DNA of 64,000 nucleotides from Parvibaculaceae bacterium (lineage in GTDB: Bacteria > Pseudomonadota > Alphaproteobacteria > Parvibaculales > Parvibaculaceae). The number at the start of each line of letters is the position of its first letter. Position 1 is the stretch's first letter. A model generated the notes under the pieces. That model was not told the origin of the DNA, did no database searches, and saw nothing but the letters and a program-made list of their open reading frames with translations. Below are positions 51,215 to 61,425 of this stretch, piece after piece. The stretch covers positions 114,234 to 178,233 of the forward strand of contig JARGNZ010000002.1 in the NCBI GenBank assembly GCA_029209985.1, in the 5' to 3' direction. The position numbers and the translations under genes are program-made.

Positions 51215-52455
51215 GACGGTGTCCCTTTGAGGCTGTAGAGGTGAAACCCTCCATAAATAGAGGAGCGGTCTTGCGCCCCAAAATCCAACGAAGCTTCTGC
51301 GTGATAATGCCATTGGTCCAATATCTTGGGGGCAACGCGACCGGGTAACAAATCTTCCGGGGCGGCTGTGCGGAAAATCACACGGGCGCCGTGTCTCGCC
51401 GTGCGTGTGATTTCTTCCCATAGAGCATTGAGGTTGTCATTATCCATCCAATCCTGTGCATCCAGCAAAACGTATCGATCGACACTTTGCTCGCCTTGGG
51501 ATGAAAGATAATCCGTATAGGACTGATTGAGGATATGCGCACGGTCGCTGTTGGTGCGAACGAGTTCGTAGTTCTCACGCTGCAAATACGGAGGAAGCGG
51601 GCCTTGGCCTTTTTCTGCATAGCGCCGGGCAAACGCTTGCCACGCGAAATAGTTCTCCGACATTGGAAAGTCGCACACCAGTTTTTCCAGCCGTTCTCGC
51701 AGAACCACTGCCATAGCCTTTTGTCCTGCAAGGCTTTCATATTGTGACGGAGGAATGCCGAGGCCATATAGGGAAGACGGGTTTGTTGTAATCCAGCGTA
51801 ACAGCGGGCGGTCAAACAGGGGAGCGAGCATCGTGTCAAAAAAAGTGCGTTGCGCTTCCATGGTTTTGGCTTCTAGAAGGGGGGTGAAGTCGACCTTATA
51901 TGCCTTGGTAAGCAGGTGCGCCCACCCAATGAAATAGCCAAGCAAACCATGACGATAAATATTCTTAGCAAAGAGATTGATCCGTTTTCCGCCGGTTAAG
52001 CCACGCCCATCCCAATAGCGCCGACTTCTATCGTCAAGCTCTTGACGCAGGTAGTGCGTGTAAAGAGCGATGTTGTAGAGGCTGTTGCCTTCCCCAAAGA
52101 AACGATAAAACTCGTCATACGAAGGAAGGTTCGCAGCACCTTTAATTTTCAAATTTCCCAAGGCGACATGTGCAGGGTTTAGATCCAATGCGGTCACCTT
52201 GGCGGGAGAGGCCGTCAGGTAGGACATCATATTGCAACCACCCGAGGCAATGGTTACCACATGGTGGCCAGGTGCCAGCTCCATGGCGGCCATATCGACG
52301 TCTGGATCTTCCCAAATCTGCGCATAAACCATGCGTGTGAAAACGCTTGTGAAAAGGCGCTCCGCAATACCTGCTCGAGAGACAGCTTTGTGACGGTGCA
52401 CGGCTTTTTTGAGGCGTTTTTGAACAGCCGCTTTTGAGGTACTCTGCGAAATCAT
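51211..52455 (-). CDS. btaA: Diacylglycerol 3-amino-3-carboxypropyl transferase BtaA
   Basis: A 414-residue DUF3419-family enzyme that transfers the aminocarboxypropyl group of SAM to diacylglycerol, the first step of betaine-lipid synthesis. Recognisable parts are FTRMVYAQIWEDPDVDMAAM, TIASGGCNMMSYL, VTALDLNPAHVALGNLK and the C-terminal ARHGARVIFRTAAPEDLLPG. I start at the ATG 52455 with AAGGA upstream; the resulting length matches known BtaA, while the frame to 52590 would run through the regulatory repeats. btaB overlaps its end. Such operons are usually induced by phosphate starvation, in line with the PHO-like repeats upstream. Confidence 0.93.
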   Translation of the reverse strand: MISQSTSKAAVQKRLKKAVHRHKAVSRAGIAERLFTSVFTRMVYAQIWEDPDVDMAAMELAPGHHVVTIASGGCNMMSYLTASPAKVTALDLNPAHVALGNLKIKGAANLPSYDEFYRFFGEGNSLYNIALYTHYLRQELDDRSRRYWDGRGLTGGKRINLFAKNIYRHGLLGYFIGWAHLLTKAYKVDFTPLLEAKTMEAQRTFFDTMLAPLFDRPLLRWITTNPSSLYGLGIPPSQYESLAGQKAMAVVLRERLEKLVCDFPMSENYFAWQAFARRYAEKGQGPLPPYLQRENYELVRTNSDRAHILNQSYTDYLSSQGEQSVDRYVLLDAQDWMDNDNLNALWEEITRTARHGARVIFRTAAPEDLLPGRVAPKILDQWHYHAEASLDFGAQDRSSIYGGFHLYSLKGTPS

Positions 52456-52538
52456 TCGGGCACTTTCCTTTTGAGGGAGTGACGAAATACGCCGATGTGC
52501 AAACTCCCAAAACCAATCACGGAACTTTCCCACTTCGG

Positions 52539-52590
52539 GTATAGCGGTCCCATGACAATGGGGTGACGAATTGATAACAGCTGATGACAC
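52539..52590 (-). promoter_or_regulatory. PHO-box-like repeats and -10 upstream of btaAB
   Basis: Read on the minus strand, three units CTGTTAT (52580-52574), TCGTCAC (52569-52563) and TTGTCAT (52558-52552) follow one another with exact 11-base periodicity; a further GTGTCAT (52590-52584) lies 10 bases earlier. The PhoB consensus unit is CTGTCAT with 4-base spacers. A -10-like CTATAC at 52544-52539 begins 7 bases after the last unit, near the distance expected for PhoB-activated promoters. Confidence 0.65.
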
Positions 52591-52679
52591 CCTATATGCG
52601 CCGTGTTGTAATTACGGTATAGATAAGGCTGTTGAACCAAATGGGGCACAACGCCAATACGAGATTGAGAGGGCGCACG

Positions 52680-53132
52680 ATGCGTTGGAATGAGCTAGAT
52701 ACTGAGGAATGTTCTATTGCGAGAACACTTTCAGTGGTTGGAGACCGCTGGACTTTGCTCATTTTGCGAGAATGCTTTTTACGGGTGCGCCGATTTGATC
52801 AATTTCAGGAGCGGTTGAAGATCACCCGCCACGTTCTGGCAAATCGTTTGAAAAAATTGGTTGATGAAGGCGTTTTGGCAAAAGTCGCCTATCAGGACCG
52901 CCCAGAACGGTTTGAATATCGGTTGACCGATAAAGGCTTGGATATTTACCCGGTGATGATGTCGCTTGTTCATTGGGGCGATGTCTATATGGCTGGAGAA
53001 GAGGGCCCGCCCATTCTGCATCGCCATAAGGGCTGCAATCACGTGTTCGAGCCGGTTTTGAGCTGTTCGGAGTGCGGTGAACCGCTGGATGCTCGCCAGG
53101 TTGAAGTCATTCCGGGCAAAAAAACAGCATAA
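52680..53132 (+). CDS. HxlR-family transcriptional regulator with C-terminal Cys-pair
   Basis: A 150-residue winged-helix regulator. The HxlR core is ECSIARTLSVVGDRWTLLIL, RFDQFQERLKITRHVLANRL and RPERFEYRLTDKGLDIYPVM. The C-terminal tail adds a possible zinc site: HRHKGCNHVFEPVLSCSECGEPL, which has four Cys/His-rich turns. The ATG at 52680 has AGAGG upstream; the frame extends 16 codons further without support. It is divergent from btaAB with about 90 bases between the PHO-like box and its start. Its target is unknown. Confidence 0.88.
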   Translation: MRWNELDTEECSIARTLSVVGDRWTLLILRECFLRVRRFDQFQERLKITRHVLANRLKKLVDEGVLAKVAYQDRPERFEYRLTDKGLDIYPVMMSLVHWGDVYMAGEEGPPILHRHKGCNHVFEPVLSCSECGEPLDARQVEVIPGKKTA

Positions 53133-53344
53133 ATGAGGGTTTTCCTCACGTGTGTGCACATTTTATGAGGTTTGCTCTTCGGTAAGCTCGCTTTCCAGCC
53201 GCAAAGTGCTAAGCTACGCTTAACTAAACATCGAGGAGACCGGTGCGGTGCGACCAGCGCACTTTGTTCATTTGGTAAGTGTGTCCTAAGGGGGCGGAGC
53301 ACATACGATTTGGATAAAGATGGGCCAGTCTGGCATCCCGGTAA

Positions 53345-54910
53345 ATGACTTTGGACCAGAAACGGGACGTGCCGACAAATGGGCACGGGATTTCTGCGCC
53401 CGCCCAAGAGCGTGAGACGGAGCTTGTTTCGGGGAAAGAAACAACCAAGGTTTTAGCTGACGGTGCGTCCGTAGAAGAAAAGAAAGGCCGTAAGGGCCGT
53501 CGCCGCAGAAAACGGCGTCGCAGTGGTTCTGCGTCTGGTGACCCCGCGTCTAAAGACGCAAGCATCCCTCCGTCGCGCCAAAACTCACAATCTGATAGTC
53601 CAACCGTCAATGCCCTAAGCGCCGATAATCCAACTCATATGGATCAATCGGGAGCAGACCCCCAATCTGTTTCTGGCACCGTTGATGGCACGCCGCCCTC
53701 GGATACCCCGCCCGTAAAACGTAAGCGCCGTCGGGGCCGTCGCCGTGGGGCGGGTGCTCAAACACCGCAAACGCAAGGCAAACCACACGCAGAACATGGC
53801 GAGAACACACCGCAAGCATCCCTCAAAGGCGCGCAAGTCGTGAGGGATAATAGCCCGCCTGTGTACGGGGCCTTGGATCTGGGAACAAACAATTGCCGCC
53901 TCCTTGTCGCCCGGCGGGTGAAAGAGGGCTACCGGGTCATTGATGCGTTTTCACGTATTGTCCGGCTGGGCGAGGGCCTCGCGCATTCTGGGGCATTAAG
54001 CCAAGAAGCCATGGACCGGGCTGTCGAAGCTTTGGGCATCTGCGCTGATAAAATGCGTCGGCGCGGGGTCACCCATGCGCGCACCATTGCCACAGAAGCC
54101 TGTCGCATGGCGAGCAATGGCCCCGAATTTATTGCGCGTGTAAAGCGAGAGACTGGCATCACATTGGATGTCGTATCCCCAGAAGACGAAGCCAAGCTGG
54201 CCGTCGCAGGCTGTGCACCACTTTTGTGTCCAAAAACAGGCTCCGCTCTTGTCTTTGATATTGGCGGTGGTTCGACCGAGCTTATGTGGGTGCGCCGTTC
54301 TAATCGAGGTCGGGGCGTCATTGAAGACTGGGTCTCATTAAGCTCCGGCGTTGTCACTTTGTCTGAAACCTACGGGGGCAAAGAGCTGACCAGTGAAGGT
54401 TTTGAGCAGATGGTCTCTTATATCTCAGGGCAACTCACGGAGTTTAGAGAGCGTGTTGGGGCCAAAGGTTTGCCAGAGCGCGGGTTTCATCTACTGGGCA
54501 CATCAGGAACCGTGACAACAATTGCCGGTGTCCAAATGGGCCTGCGTCGGTATGACCGATCCCGCGTTGACGGGGCATGGGTATCACCAGAAGATGTGAC
54601 GCGCATTACTGATCAATTGGTAAATATGAGTTTTGAAGAGCGCGCAGAAAACCCATGTGTAGGCTACGAAAGAGCTGATTTGGTGCTGGCGGGCTGTGCA
54701 ATTTTGAAGGCCATTATGCTGGCATGGCCTGCCGACAGGCTCCGTGTGGCTGATCGTGGTTTGCGCGAGGGGATACTGTTTTCGTTAATGCAGGCGGCAG
54801 AACCACGCACGCGCCGCAAGCGTAAACGCCGCCGCAGAGGGGGCACCCGGCCTGAAGCTGCCAACAGTGAAGGGGGTAATACGCCGCCCGGAAAGGCCCC
54901 GGCTGCTTAA
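53345..54910 (+). CDS. ppx: Ppx/GppA phosphatase with basic N- and C-terminal tails
   Basis: A 521-residue protein. The catalytic domain (about 175-480) has the actin-like phosphate loop YGALDLGTNNCRLLVA, VFDIGGGSTELMWV and LLGTSGTVTTIAGVQMGL, as in exopolyphosphatase and pppGpp phosphatase. Unlike the usual 300-500-residue forms it has long low-complexity tails. Three strongly basic patches stand out: KKGRKGRRRRKRRR at about 46-59, KRKRRRGRRRG at about 123-133 and RRKRKRRRRGG near 490. They may bind polyphosphate, RNA or membranes. The ATG lacks a clear ribosome site. rlmE follows, a common alphaproteobacterial pairing. Ppx versus GppA activity cannot be separated. Confidence 0.88.
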   Translation: MTLDQKRDVPTNGHGISAPAQERETELVSGKETTKVLADGASVEEKKGRKGRRRRKRRRSGSASGDPASKDASIPPSRQNSQSDSPTVNALSADNPTHMDQSGADPQSVSGTVDGTPPSDTPPVKRKRRRGRRRGAGAQTPQTQGKPHAEHGENTPQASLKGAQVVRDNSPPVYGALDLGTNNCRLLVARRVKEGYRVIDAFSRIVRLGEGLAHSGALSQEAMDRAVEALGICADKMRRRGVTHARTIATEACRMASNGPEFIARVKRETGITLDVVSPEDEAKLAVAGCAPLLCPKTGSALVFDIGGGSTELMWVRRSNRGRGVIEDWVSLSSGVVTLSETYGGKELTSEGFEQMVSYISGQLTEFRERVGAKGLPERGFHLLGTSGTVTTIAGVQMGLRRYDRSRVDGAWVSPEDVTRITDQLVNMSFEERAENPCVGYERADLVLAGCAILKAIMLAWPADRLRVADRGLREGILFSLMQAAEPRTRRKRKRRRRGGTRPEAANSEGGNTPPGKAPAA

Positions 54911-55067
54911 AAGTATGGCCAATTCTTGAAGGGGAGCGAATGCCCGTGCGAGGGCATCACCCCACTAGGACTAGCCATAAGCACGAAAGGCGCGTAACTA
55001 AGGGCCGAAACTGTCCATTCCGTATCGGCAAAAGCCGACTAAAGATTTTGGTTGAGAGAAAAAGATC

Positions 55068-55796
55068 ATGGCAAAGAGTTCAGGGCCGAGCAATGTTGGA
55101 GGCGGCGGTGGCAAGCGCAACCTCAAAGTAAAGGTGAAATCGGCGAAAGGTCGCCGGATTTCCTCTACGCGCTGGCTTGAGCGTCAATTGAATGACCCCT
55201 ATGTTGCCGCTGCCCGTCGTGATGGCTATCGCGCCCGCGCGGCCTACAAATTGTTGGAATTGGATGATAAGCACCACTTCCTCAAACGCGGCGCTCGGGT
55301 GGTCGATCTTGGAGCGGCCCCTGGTGGATGGTGCCAAGTGGCTGTCGCACGCACGAAAGCCGATATTGGCAAAGGCACGGTGATTGGGATCGATTTGCAG
55401 GAAATGGAGCCAATCGCTGGTGCCACGCTGCGCCAACTCGACTTTATGGGGCCGGGTGCGGATGATGTGGTCAAGGAAATGCTTGGCGGCGAGGCCGACG
55501 TTGTGTTGTCTGACATGGCGGCGTCTGCAAGTGGCCATCGCCAAACCGATCACCTGAAAATCATGGCTCTCGCTGAAGCGGGTGCTTATTTTGCGCATGA
55601 TGTTTTGACCACTGGCGGAACCTACTGCGCGAAAGTGCTTCAGGGTGGGGCGGAAGCAGATCTTCTCAAAATGCTGAAAAAAGATTTCCAAGTGGTACGG
55701 CACGTCAAGCCAGAGGCCAGCCGCTCTGATTCCGCTGAAATGTATGTCCTTGCGACGGGTTTTAGAGGCCGCGAGGAAGACGAGGCCGACGCCTAG
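55068..55796 (+). CDS. rlmE: 23S rRNA (uridine-2'-O)-methyltransferase RlmE
   Basis: A 242-residue FtsJ-type enzyme that methylates U2552 of 23S rRNA late in 50S assembly. The K-D-K-E catalytic set is visible: Lys in [12 protein letters not shown], Asp in [13 protein letters not shown], Lys in [12 protein letters not shown] and Glu in the [13 protein letters not shown] segment. SAM motif I is [15 protein letters not shown]. The N-terminus (about 1-35) is basic and Gly-rich, longer than in E. coli. The ATG is preceded by AGAAAAAGAT. It lies 157 bases after ppx. Confidence 0.94.
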   Translation: MAKSSGPSNVGGGGGKRNLKVKVKSAKGRRISSTRWLERQLNDPYVAAARRDGYRARAAYKLLELDDKHHFLKRGARVVDLGAAPGGWCQVAVARTKADIGKGTVIGIDLQEMEPIAGATLRQLDFMGPGADDVVKEMLGGEADVVLSDMAASASGHRQTDHLKIMALAEAGAYFAHDVLTTGGTYCAKVLQGGAEADLLKMLKKDFQVVRHVKPEASRSDSAEMYVLATGFRGREEDEADA

Positions 55797-55888
55797 CCCT
55801 TGAAGGAACAAGAGCACGGCCTTGTGAACAGGTGCCGCGCGCGAGAAAGTGCTGGAATTTAGCCATTTTCACGCCGGGCATTAACTTT

Positions 55889-55909
55889 ATGATGCGCTGC
55901 GTCATTTTT
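55889..55909 (+). terminator. Terminator after rlmE
   Basis: ATGATGC (55889-55895) pairs with GCGTCAT (with one G-T pair) across a three-base loop and is followed by TTTTT. The rest of the 260-base spacer to guaB shows no further feature. Confidence 0.55.
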
Positions 55910-56020
55910 CCTGTTCACAGCACTTTGCAATCCCTCTTGAAGGTGTTAAACACCAGCGCCAACACAGAGATACTGCGAAAAGTTGAGCTGCAAACAGCCC
56001 GTTTGCCGGTCCGCTCGTAG

Positions 56021-57517
<1,497 letters not shown>

Positions 57518-57526
57518 GGAATTTGT

Positions 57527-58822
57527 GTGAAAGAGTCAGCACGTATTGAAACCAGCATTCGTTTGTTGGGGGAATTAGAAAAAACAGATCAAGCTGTAGA
57601 CCGTCTACTGGCTCAATGGGCACGCGATAATCGTTATGCCGGATCAAAAGATAGACGTGCGGTTCAAGAACGCGTTTATGCGGTTTTAAGGCACCGTGGA
57701 GAAGTGCGTTTTGCGCTCTCTGGCGCACAGTCACCACGTTTGGAAATGTTTGCTGCTCTTCATTTGTATGAAGACCTAGACGTAGACGCCATTGCGCAAT
57801 TGGCTGATGGGTCCGAACATGGACCGCTGGCCTTGACGCAAGAAGAACGCGAATGCCTTGATAATTTGAAGGCCCTTGAGGGGGCAGATGCAGCGGCCAA
57901 AGCCAATATCCCGGATTGGACTGTGCCTCTGTTTGAACAAGCCTACGGTGAGGCATGGCCAGCCCAAGCAACAGCGTTGGGAGAGCAAGCCAGTGTGGAC
58001 TTGCGTGTGAATGCACTTAAAACCTCCCCAGATCGCGTTGTGAAAGCAATGGCAGAATCCAACATTGAAGTAGCCGCCTTGCCGCATAGCGAGTGGGCAT
58101 TGCGCGCTCCGGCCCGCTCTGCGGTGTCACACACCAAAGCCTTTAACAAAGGCATGTGCGAGGTCCAAGACCTTGGGTCGCAAATACTCTGTATGCTGGC
58201 AAATGCAACGCCGGGCGAACAGGTGATTGACCTATGTGCAGGCGCAGGGGGCAAGTCGCTCGCCATGGGCGCGACGATGGATAATAAGGGGCAGATCTAC
58301 GCTCTTGATATCGATGCACGTCGGCTTAATCGGGGGCGCGAACGGGTGGAGCGTGCGGGCATTCGCAACACTCAGTTCCACCAACTGACAAAATATAACT
58401 CTACAGAAGAACGTACATTGCCAGAGCTGGTCGACAACATGGATATGGTGTTTGTGGATGCACCGTGTTCCGGTTCTGGCGCTTGGCGGCGTCATCCAGA
58501 TGCGCGATGGCGTTTGACGCCGGAACAATTGGCGACCTACAACGAGCTGCAAGACCAAGTGCTTGATCGTGGCGCACGCTACGTCAGCCCCGGCAGCCGA
58601 ATGATCTATGCAACATGTTCTTTGTTCACCCAAGAAAACGAAGATAGAGTGACAGCCTTTCTGGAACGTCACCCTGAGTTTTCGTGTGTGGAGTGGCAAG
58701 ACGCGTGGAATGAAAAATTGCCGCCATTAGATGCTGTGCATGGACCGGGCCTACGGTTAAGTCCTGCTGACCATGGGTGTGATGGCTTCTTTGCAGCTGT
58801 TCTCGTGAAGTCGAAAGGCTAA
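57527..58822 (+). CDS. RsmB-type 16S rRNA (cytosine-C5)-methyltransferase
   Basis: A 431-residue RsmB/NOP-family enzyme. An N-terminal NusB-like helical region (about 1-140) precedes the catalytic domain with motif I QVIDLCAGAGGKSLAMG, the release Cys in FVDAPCSGSGAWRRHPD and the nucleophile Cys in MIYATCSLFTQENEDRV. Translation starts at GTG 57527, with AAGGA 6 bases upstream. It is inserted between guaB and guaA in one strand-coherent run. Its target, probably C967 of 16S rRNA or a related position, is inferred from family. Confidence 0.9.
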   Translation: MKESARIETSIRLLGELEKTDQAVDRLLAQWARDNRYAGSKDRRAVQERVYAVLRHRGEVRFALSGAQSPRLEMFAALHLYEDLDVDAIAQLADGSEHGPLALTQEERECLDNLKALEGADAAAKANIPDWTVPLFEQAYGEAWPAQATALGEQASVDLRVNALKTSPDRVVKAMAESNIEVAALPHSEWALRAPARSAVSHTKAFNKGMCEVQDLGSQILCMLANATPGEQVIDLCAGAGGKSLAMGATMDNKGQIYALDIDARRLNRGRERVERAGIRNTQFHQLTKYNSTEERTLPELVDNMDMVFVDAPCSGSGAWRRHPDARWRLTPEQLATYNELQDQVLDRGARYVSPGSRMIYATCSLFTQENEDRVTAFLERHPEFSCVEWQDAWNEKLPPLDAVHGPGLRLSPADHGCDGFFAAVLVKSKG

Positions 58823-58831
58823 CGAGGCCCG

Positions 58832-58904
58832 GTGCGCCACGGATACGATGATAAGACTGTCTCTTACATGAGAGATGTAACACTGATCTAAGCAGCTGGC
58901 GCAC
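58832..58904 (+). promoter_or_regulatory. Inverted repeats in the guaA leader
   Basis: GTGCGCCA at 58832-58839 pairs perfectly with TGGCGCAC at 58897-58904. Within it TTACAT (58864-58869) pairs with ATGTAA (58875-58880) around a GAGAG loop. It begins 10 bases after the rsmB stop and ends 41 bases before the guaA ATG. No T-run follows. A regulatory RNA leader or an mRNA-stability element is possible. Confidence 0.4.
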
Positions 58905-58945
58905 GAAGGGCCAACTTGCTTGCAAGCCAATCGAAAGATTATTCC

Positions 58946-60493
58946 ATGAGCGATCGCATTCTCATTATTGATTTTGGTAGCCAAGTAACGCAGCTCATCG
59001 CGCGGCGTGTGCGTGAAAGTGGTGTTTACTGTGAGATTGTACCTTTCAATAAGGCAGAAGAAGTCTTTGAGAGTTTCGCGCCGAAAGCCGTTATTTTGTC
59101 CGGGGGGCCTGCTTCTGTAACAGGCATTGAATCTCCCCGCGCCCCTCAAGCTGTGTTTGAGGCGGGTATCCCCGTGCTCGGTATTTGCTACGGTCAGCAA
59201 ACCATGTGCGAACAACTCGGTGGTAAGGTTGAGACATCTGACCATCACGAATTTGGCCATGCACAAATTAAAGTCATGCAAGATTGCGCGCTCTTTGACG
59301 GGGTGGTGACGGCGGGCAGTGAAGAGACTGTATGGATGAGCCACGGTGACCGGGTCGGTCAGATCCCATCGGGGTTTGAAGTGATGGCAACCAGCGAGGG
59401 CGCCCCTTACGCGGCTATTGCTGACGAAAGCCGTCGCTTTTATGCAGTTCAATTTCACCCCGAAGTGGTGCACACGCCCAATGGCACCAAAATGCTGTCC
59501 AACTTCATACACAAAATTGCCGGATGCGCTGGCGATTGGACCATGGCGGCCTTTAAGGACGTTGAAATTGCAAAAGTAAGAGAGCAAGTCGGCGACGGTA
59601 AAGTAATTTGCGGTCTATCCGGTGGGGTAGATTCTTCCGTGGTTGCCGTGCTTTTGCACGAAGCCATCGGGGACCAACTCCAATGCGTATTCGTAGATAC
59701 TGGCATGATGCGCTCAGGTGAAGCCGATCAAGTGGTGAGCTTGTTCCGCGATCACTATAATATTCCGTTGATCCACCGGGACGCGAGCGATCTCTTCCTC
59801 GGTAAATTGGACGGGGTCAGCGATCCAGAACAAAAACGTAAAATCATCGGCGGGACTTTCATCGATGTATTTGAAGAAGAAGCCAAAAATATTGGCGGCG
59901 CAGATTTTCTCGCCCAAGGCACTCTCTACCCAGATGTGATTGAGAGTGTTTCTTTCACGGGCGGCCCATCCGTCACCATTAAATCTCATCACAATGTGGG
60001 GGGCTTGCCAGACCGCATGAACATGCAATTGGTAGAGCCGCTGCGGGAACTGTTCAAAGACGAGGTGCGTGTTCTGGGTCGTGAACTTGGCTTGCCGGAA
60101 GATTTTGTGGGGCGTCATCCGTTCCCCGGACCTGGCTTAGCCATTCGCATTCCCGGTGAAATTACCGACGAAAAGTTGGACATCCTGCGCAAAGCCGATG
60201 TGATCTATTTAGATGAAATTCGCAAAGCCGGTTTATACGACGATATTTGGCAGGCCTTCGCTGTCTTGCTTCCCGTCCGCACAGTTGGTGTGATGGGGGA
60301 CAGTCGCACATATGAATACGTATGTGCCTTGCGGGCGGTCAACTCCACCGACGGCATGACCGCAAACTACTACCCATTCACGCATGAGTTTCTAGGGCGG
60401 ACCTCAACACGTATCATCAACGAAGTGCGCGGCATCAACCGAGTTGTGTATGACGTGACATCGAAACCACCCGGCACGATTGAATGGGAATAG
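58946..60493 (+). CDS. guaA: GMP synthase (glutamine-hydrolysing)
   Basis: A 515-residue enzyme aminating XMP to GMP. The N-terminal class I glutaminase has Cys in [17 protein letters not shown] and His-Glu in [13 protein letters not shown]. The ATP pyrophosphatase domain has the PP-loop [16 protein letters not shown]. The C-terminal dimerisation domain ends with KPPGTIEWE, the normal GuaA terminus. The ATG at 58946 starts the standard N-terminus; a TTG ten codons earlier is unsupported. With guaB upstream it completes guanine nucleotide synthesis. Confidence 0.97.
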   Translation: MSDRILIIDFGSQVTQLIARRVRESGVYCEIVPFNKAEEVFESFAPKAVILSGGPASVTGIESPRAPQAVFEAGIPVLGICYGQQTMCEQLGGKVETSDHHEFGHAQIKVMQDCALFDGVVTAGSEETVWMSHGDRVGQIPSGFEVMATSEGAPYAAIADESRRFYAVQFHPEVVHTPNGTKMLSNFIHKIAGCAGDWTMAAFKDVEIAKVREQVGDGKVICGLSGGVDSSVVAVLLHEAIGDQLQCVFVDTGMMRSGEADQVVSLFRDHYNIPLIHRDASDLFLGKLDGVSDPEQKRKIIGGTFIDVFEEEAKNIGGADFLAQGTLYPDVIESVSFTGGPSVTIKSHHNVGGLPDRMNMQLVEPLRELFKDEVRVLGRELGLPEDFVGRHPFPGPGLAIRIPGEITDEKLDILRKADVIYLDEIRKAGLYDDIWQAFAVLLPVRTVGVMGDSRTYEYVCALRAVNSTDGMTANYYPFTHEFLGRTSTRIINEVRGINRVVYDVTSKPPGTIEWE

Positions 60494-60532
60494 GGCGTAC
60501 CACAACGGCGCCTATTCAACGTTTGAATGAAG

Positions 60533-60853
60533 TTATGGAGCAATACCGTCACAACGTACCTTGCGTATGCCGTCCGGTGAAACACGCCAGCAGACAACGC
60601 CGACAATCGCCTCCACAGGGATAAGCCCCATCGCGTCACTTGAGGTGGAGCGTGGGTTGTCTCCAGCAACAGTGTAGTGCTGGGTCTCATCGACTTTGCA
60701 AATGCGCTTGACGATGAGACCCAAATTCACATGGCGGATCAGCACAACATCACCCAGTGAGGCTACCTTCCTACGTGCAAACACATAGTCGCCATCACTT
60801 AATGTGGGGGACATGCTGTCCCCCTCTACGCGTGCGAGCCGCCATCCAAACAT
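60533..60853 (-). CDS. sodX: NiSOD maturation protease (S26 signal-peptidase type)
   Basis: A 106-residue small S26 peptidase. The nucleophile Ser is in RVEGDSMSPTLSDGDYVFA (Ser13) and the general-base Lys is in GLIVKRICKV; TVAGDNPRSTSSDAMGLIP is the box-E equivalent. No membrane helix is seen. It lies 8 bases after sodN on the same strand. This is the usual partner of nickel superoxide dismutase, expected to remove the sodN propeptide so that the N-terminal His can bind nickel. Confidence 0.88.
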   Translation of the reverse strand: MFGWRLARVEGDSMSPTLSDGDYVFARRKVASLGDVVLIRHVNLGLIVKRICKVDETQHYTVAGDNPRSTSSDAMGLIPVEAIVGVVCWRVSPDGIRKVRCDGIAP

Positions 60854-60861
60854 GTTGGGTC

Positions 60862-61359
60862 CTAAAGCTCAGGACAAACAACCAGTGCGGAAGGAGGATA
60901 GGGAGAGGTCTTCCGTGTGGTTTTGACGCCCTTGGTGGCCCAGAAGATTTCGGCAAATTGATTGACGAGTTCTAACAAAGTTTCGCCGTTCTCGCGGTTT
61001 GCTGTTTGTTTGCAGGCACTGCCTTTCATCATGATTTGATGCACAAGGTCATGCACTTGCGGGTACTCTTCAAGCTGAGGTGCTTTGAAGTAATCGCCCC
61101 AGATGACACGAACTTCGTGCTTAACTTTTTCTGCTTCTTCTTCCTTCGTCATCACGCACCGAGTGAGGGTGTTGGCTTTTTCAAGGGCAGAGCTGTCTTT
61201 AGCTTCTGCCTCTGCCATGATGTCGGCCATACGAATAACGGACAGAGCGGCAATTAAGGCTGGTGCAGGGTCGTAAACTTTACACGGCACATCGCAGTGA
61301 GCTTGCGCGCTTGGCAGGCGAAAAAGGGCGTCGGTTGATTTGAGTATTTTGTGGAGCAT
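60862..61359 (-). CDS. sodN: Nickel superoxide dismutase
   Basis: A 165-residue precursor. A 20-residue propeptide (ending LPSAQA) is followed by the nickel hook HCDVPCKVYDP at residues 21-31. His1, Cys2 and Cys6 of the mature form are all present; Lys replaces the common Gly after the second Cys and Val replaces Leu. The rest is a helical bundle with ITRCVMTKEEEAEKVKHEVRVI-type segments as in other NiSODs. The enzyme disproportionates superoxide in the cytoplasm or, after export, the periplasm. sodX follows and a HupE-like gene precedes it. Confidence 0.94.
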   Translation of the reverse strand: MLHKILKSTDALFRLPSAQAHCDVPCKVYDPAPALIAALSVIRMADIMAEAEAKDSSALEKANTLTRCVMTKEEEAEKVKHEVRVIWGDYFKAPQLEEYPQVHDLVHQIMMKGSACKQTANRENGETLLELVNQFAEIFWATKGVKTTRKTSPYPPSALVVCPEL

Positions 61360-61425
61360 TTGAAAACCCTCATTTGAATGTAAATGGTTTGCACTGCATG
61401 GCAGTGAGCGAATGGCAAATTGGCG

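Noticed and set aside
55080..55817. 245-codon minus-strand frame over rlmE
   Set aside because: It is antisense to a gene with all four catalytic residues and has no family resemblance.
58757..59587. 276-codon minus-strand frame over rsmB-guaA junction
   Set aside because: It overlaps the conserved start of guaA and has no ribosome site or motif.
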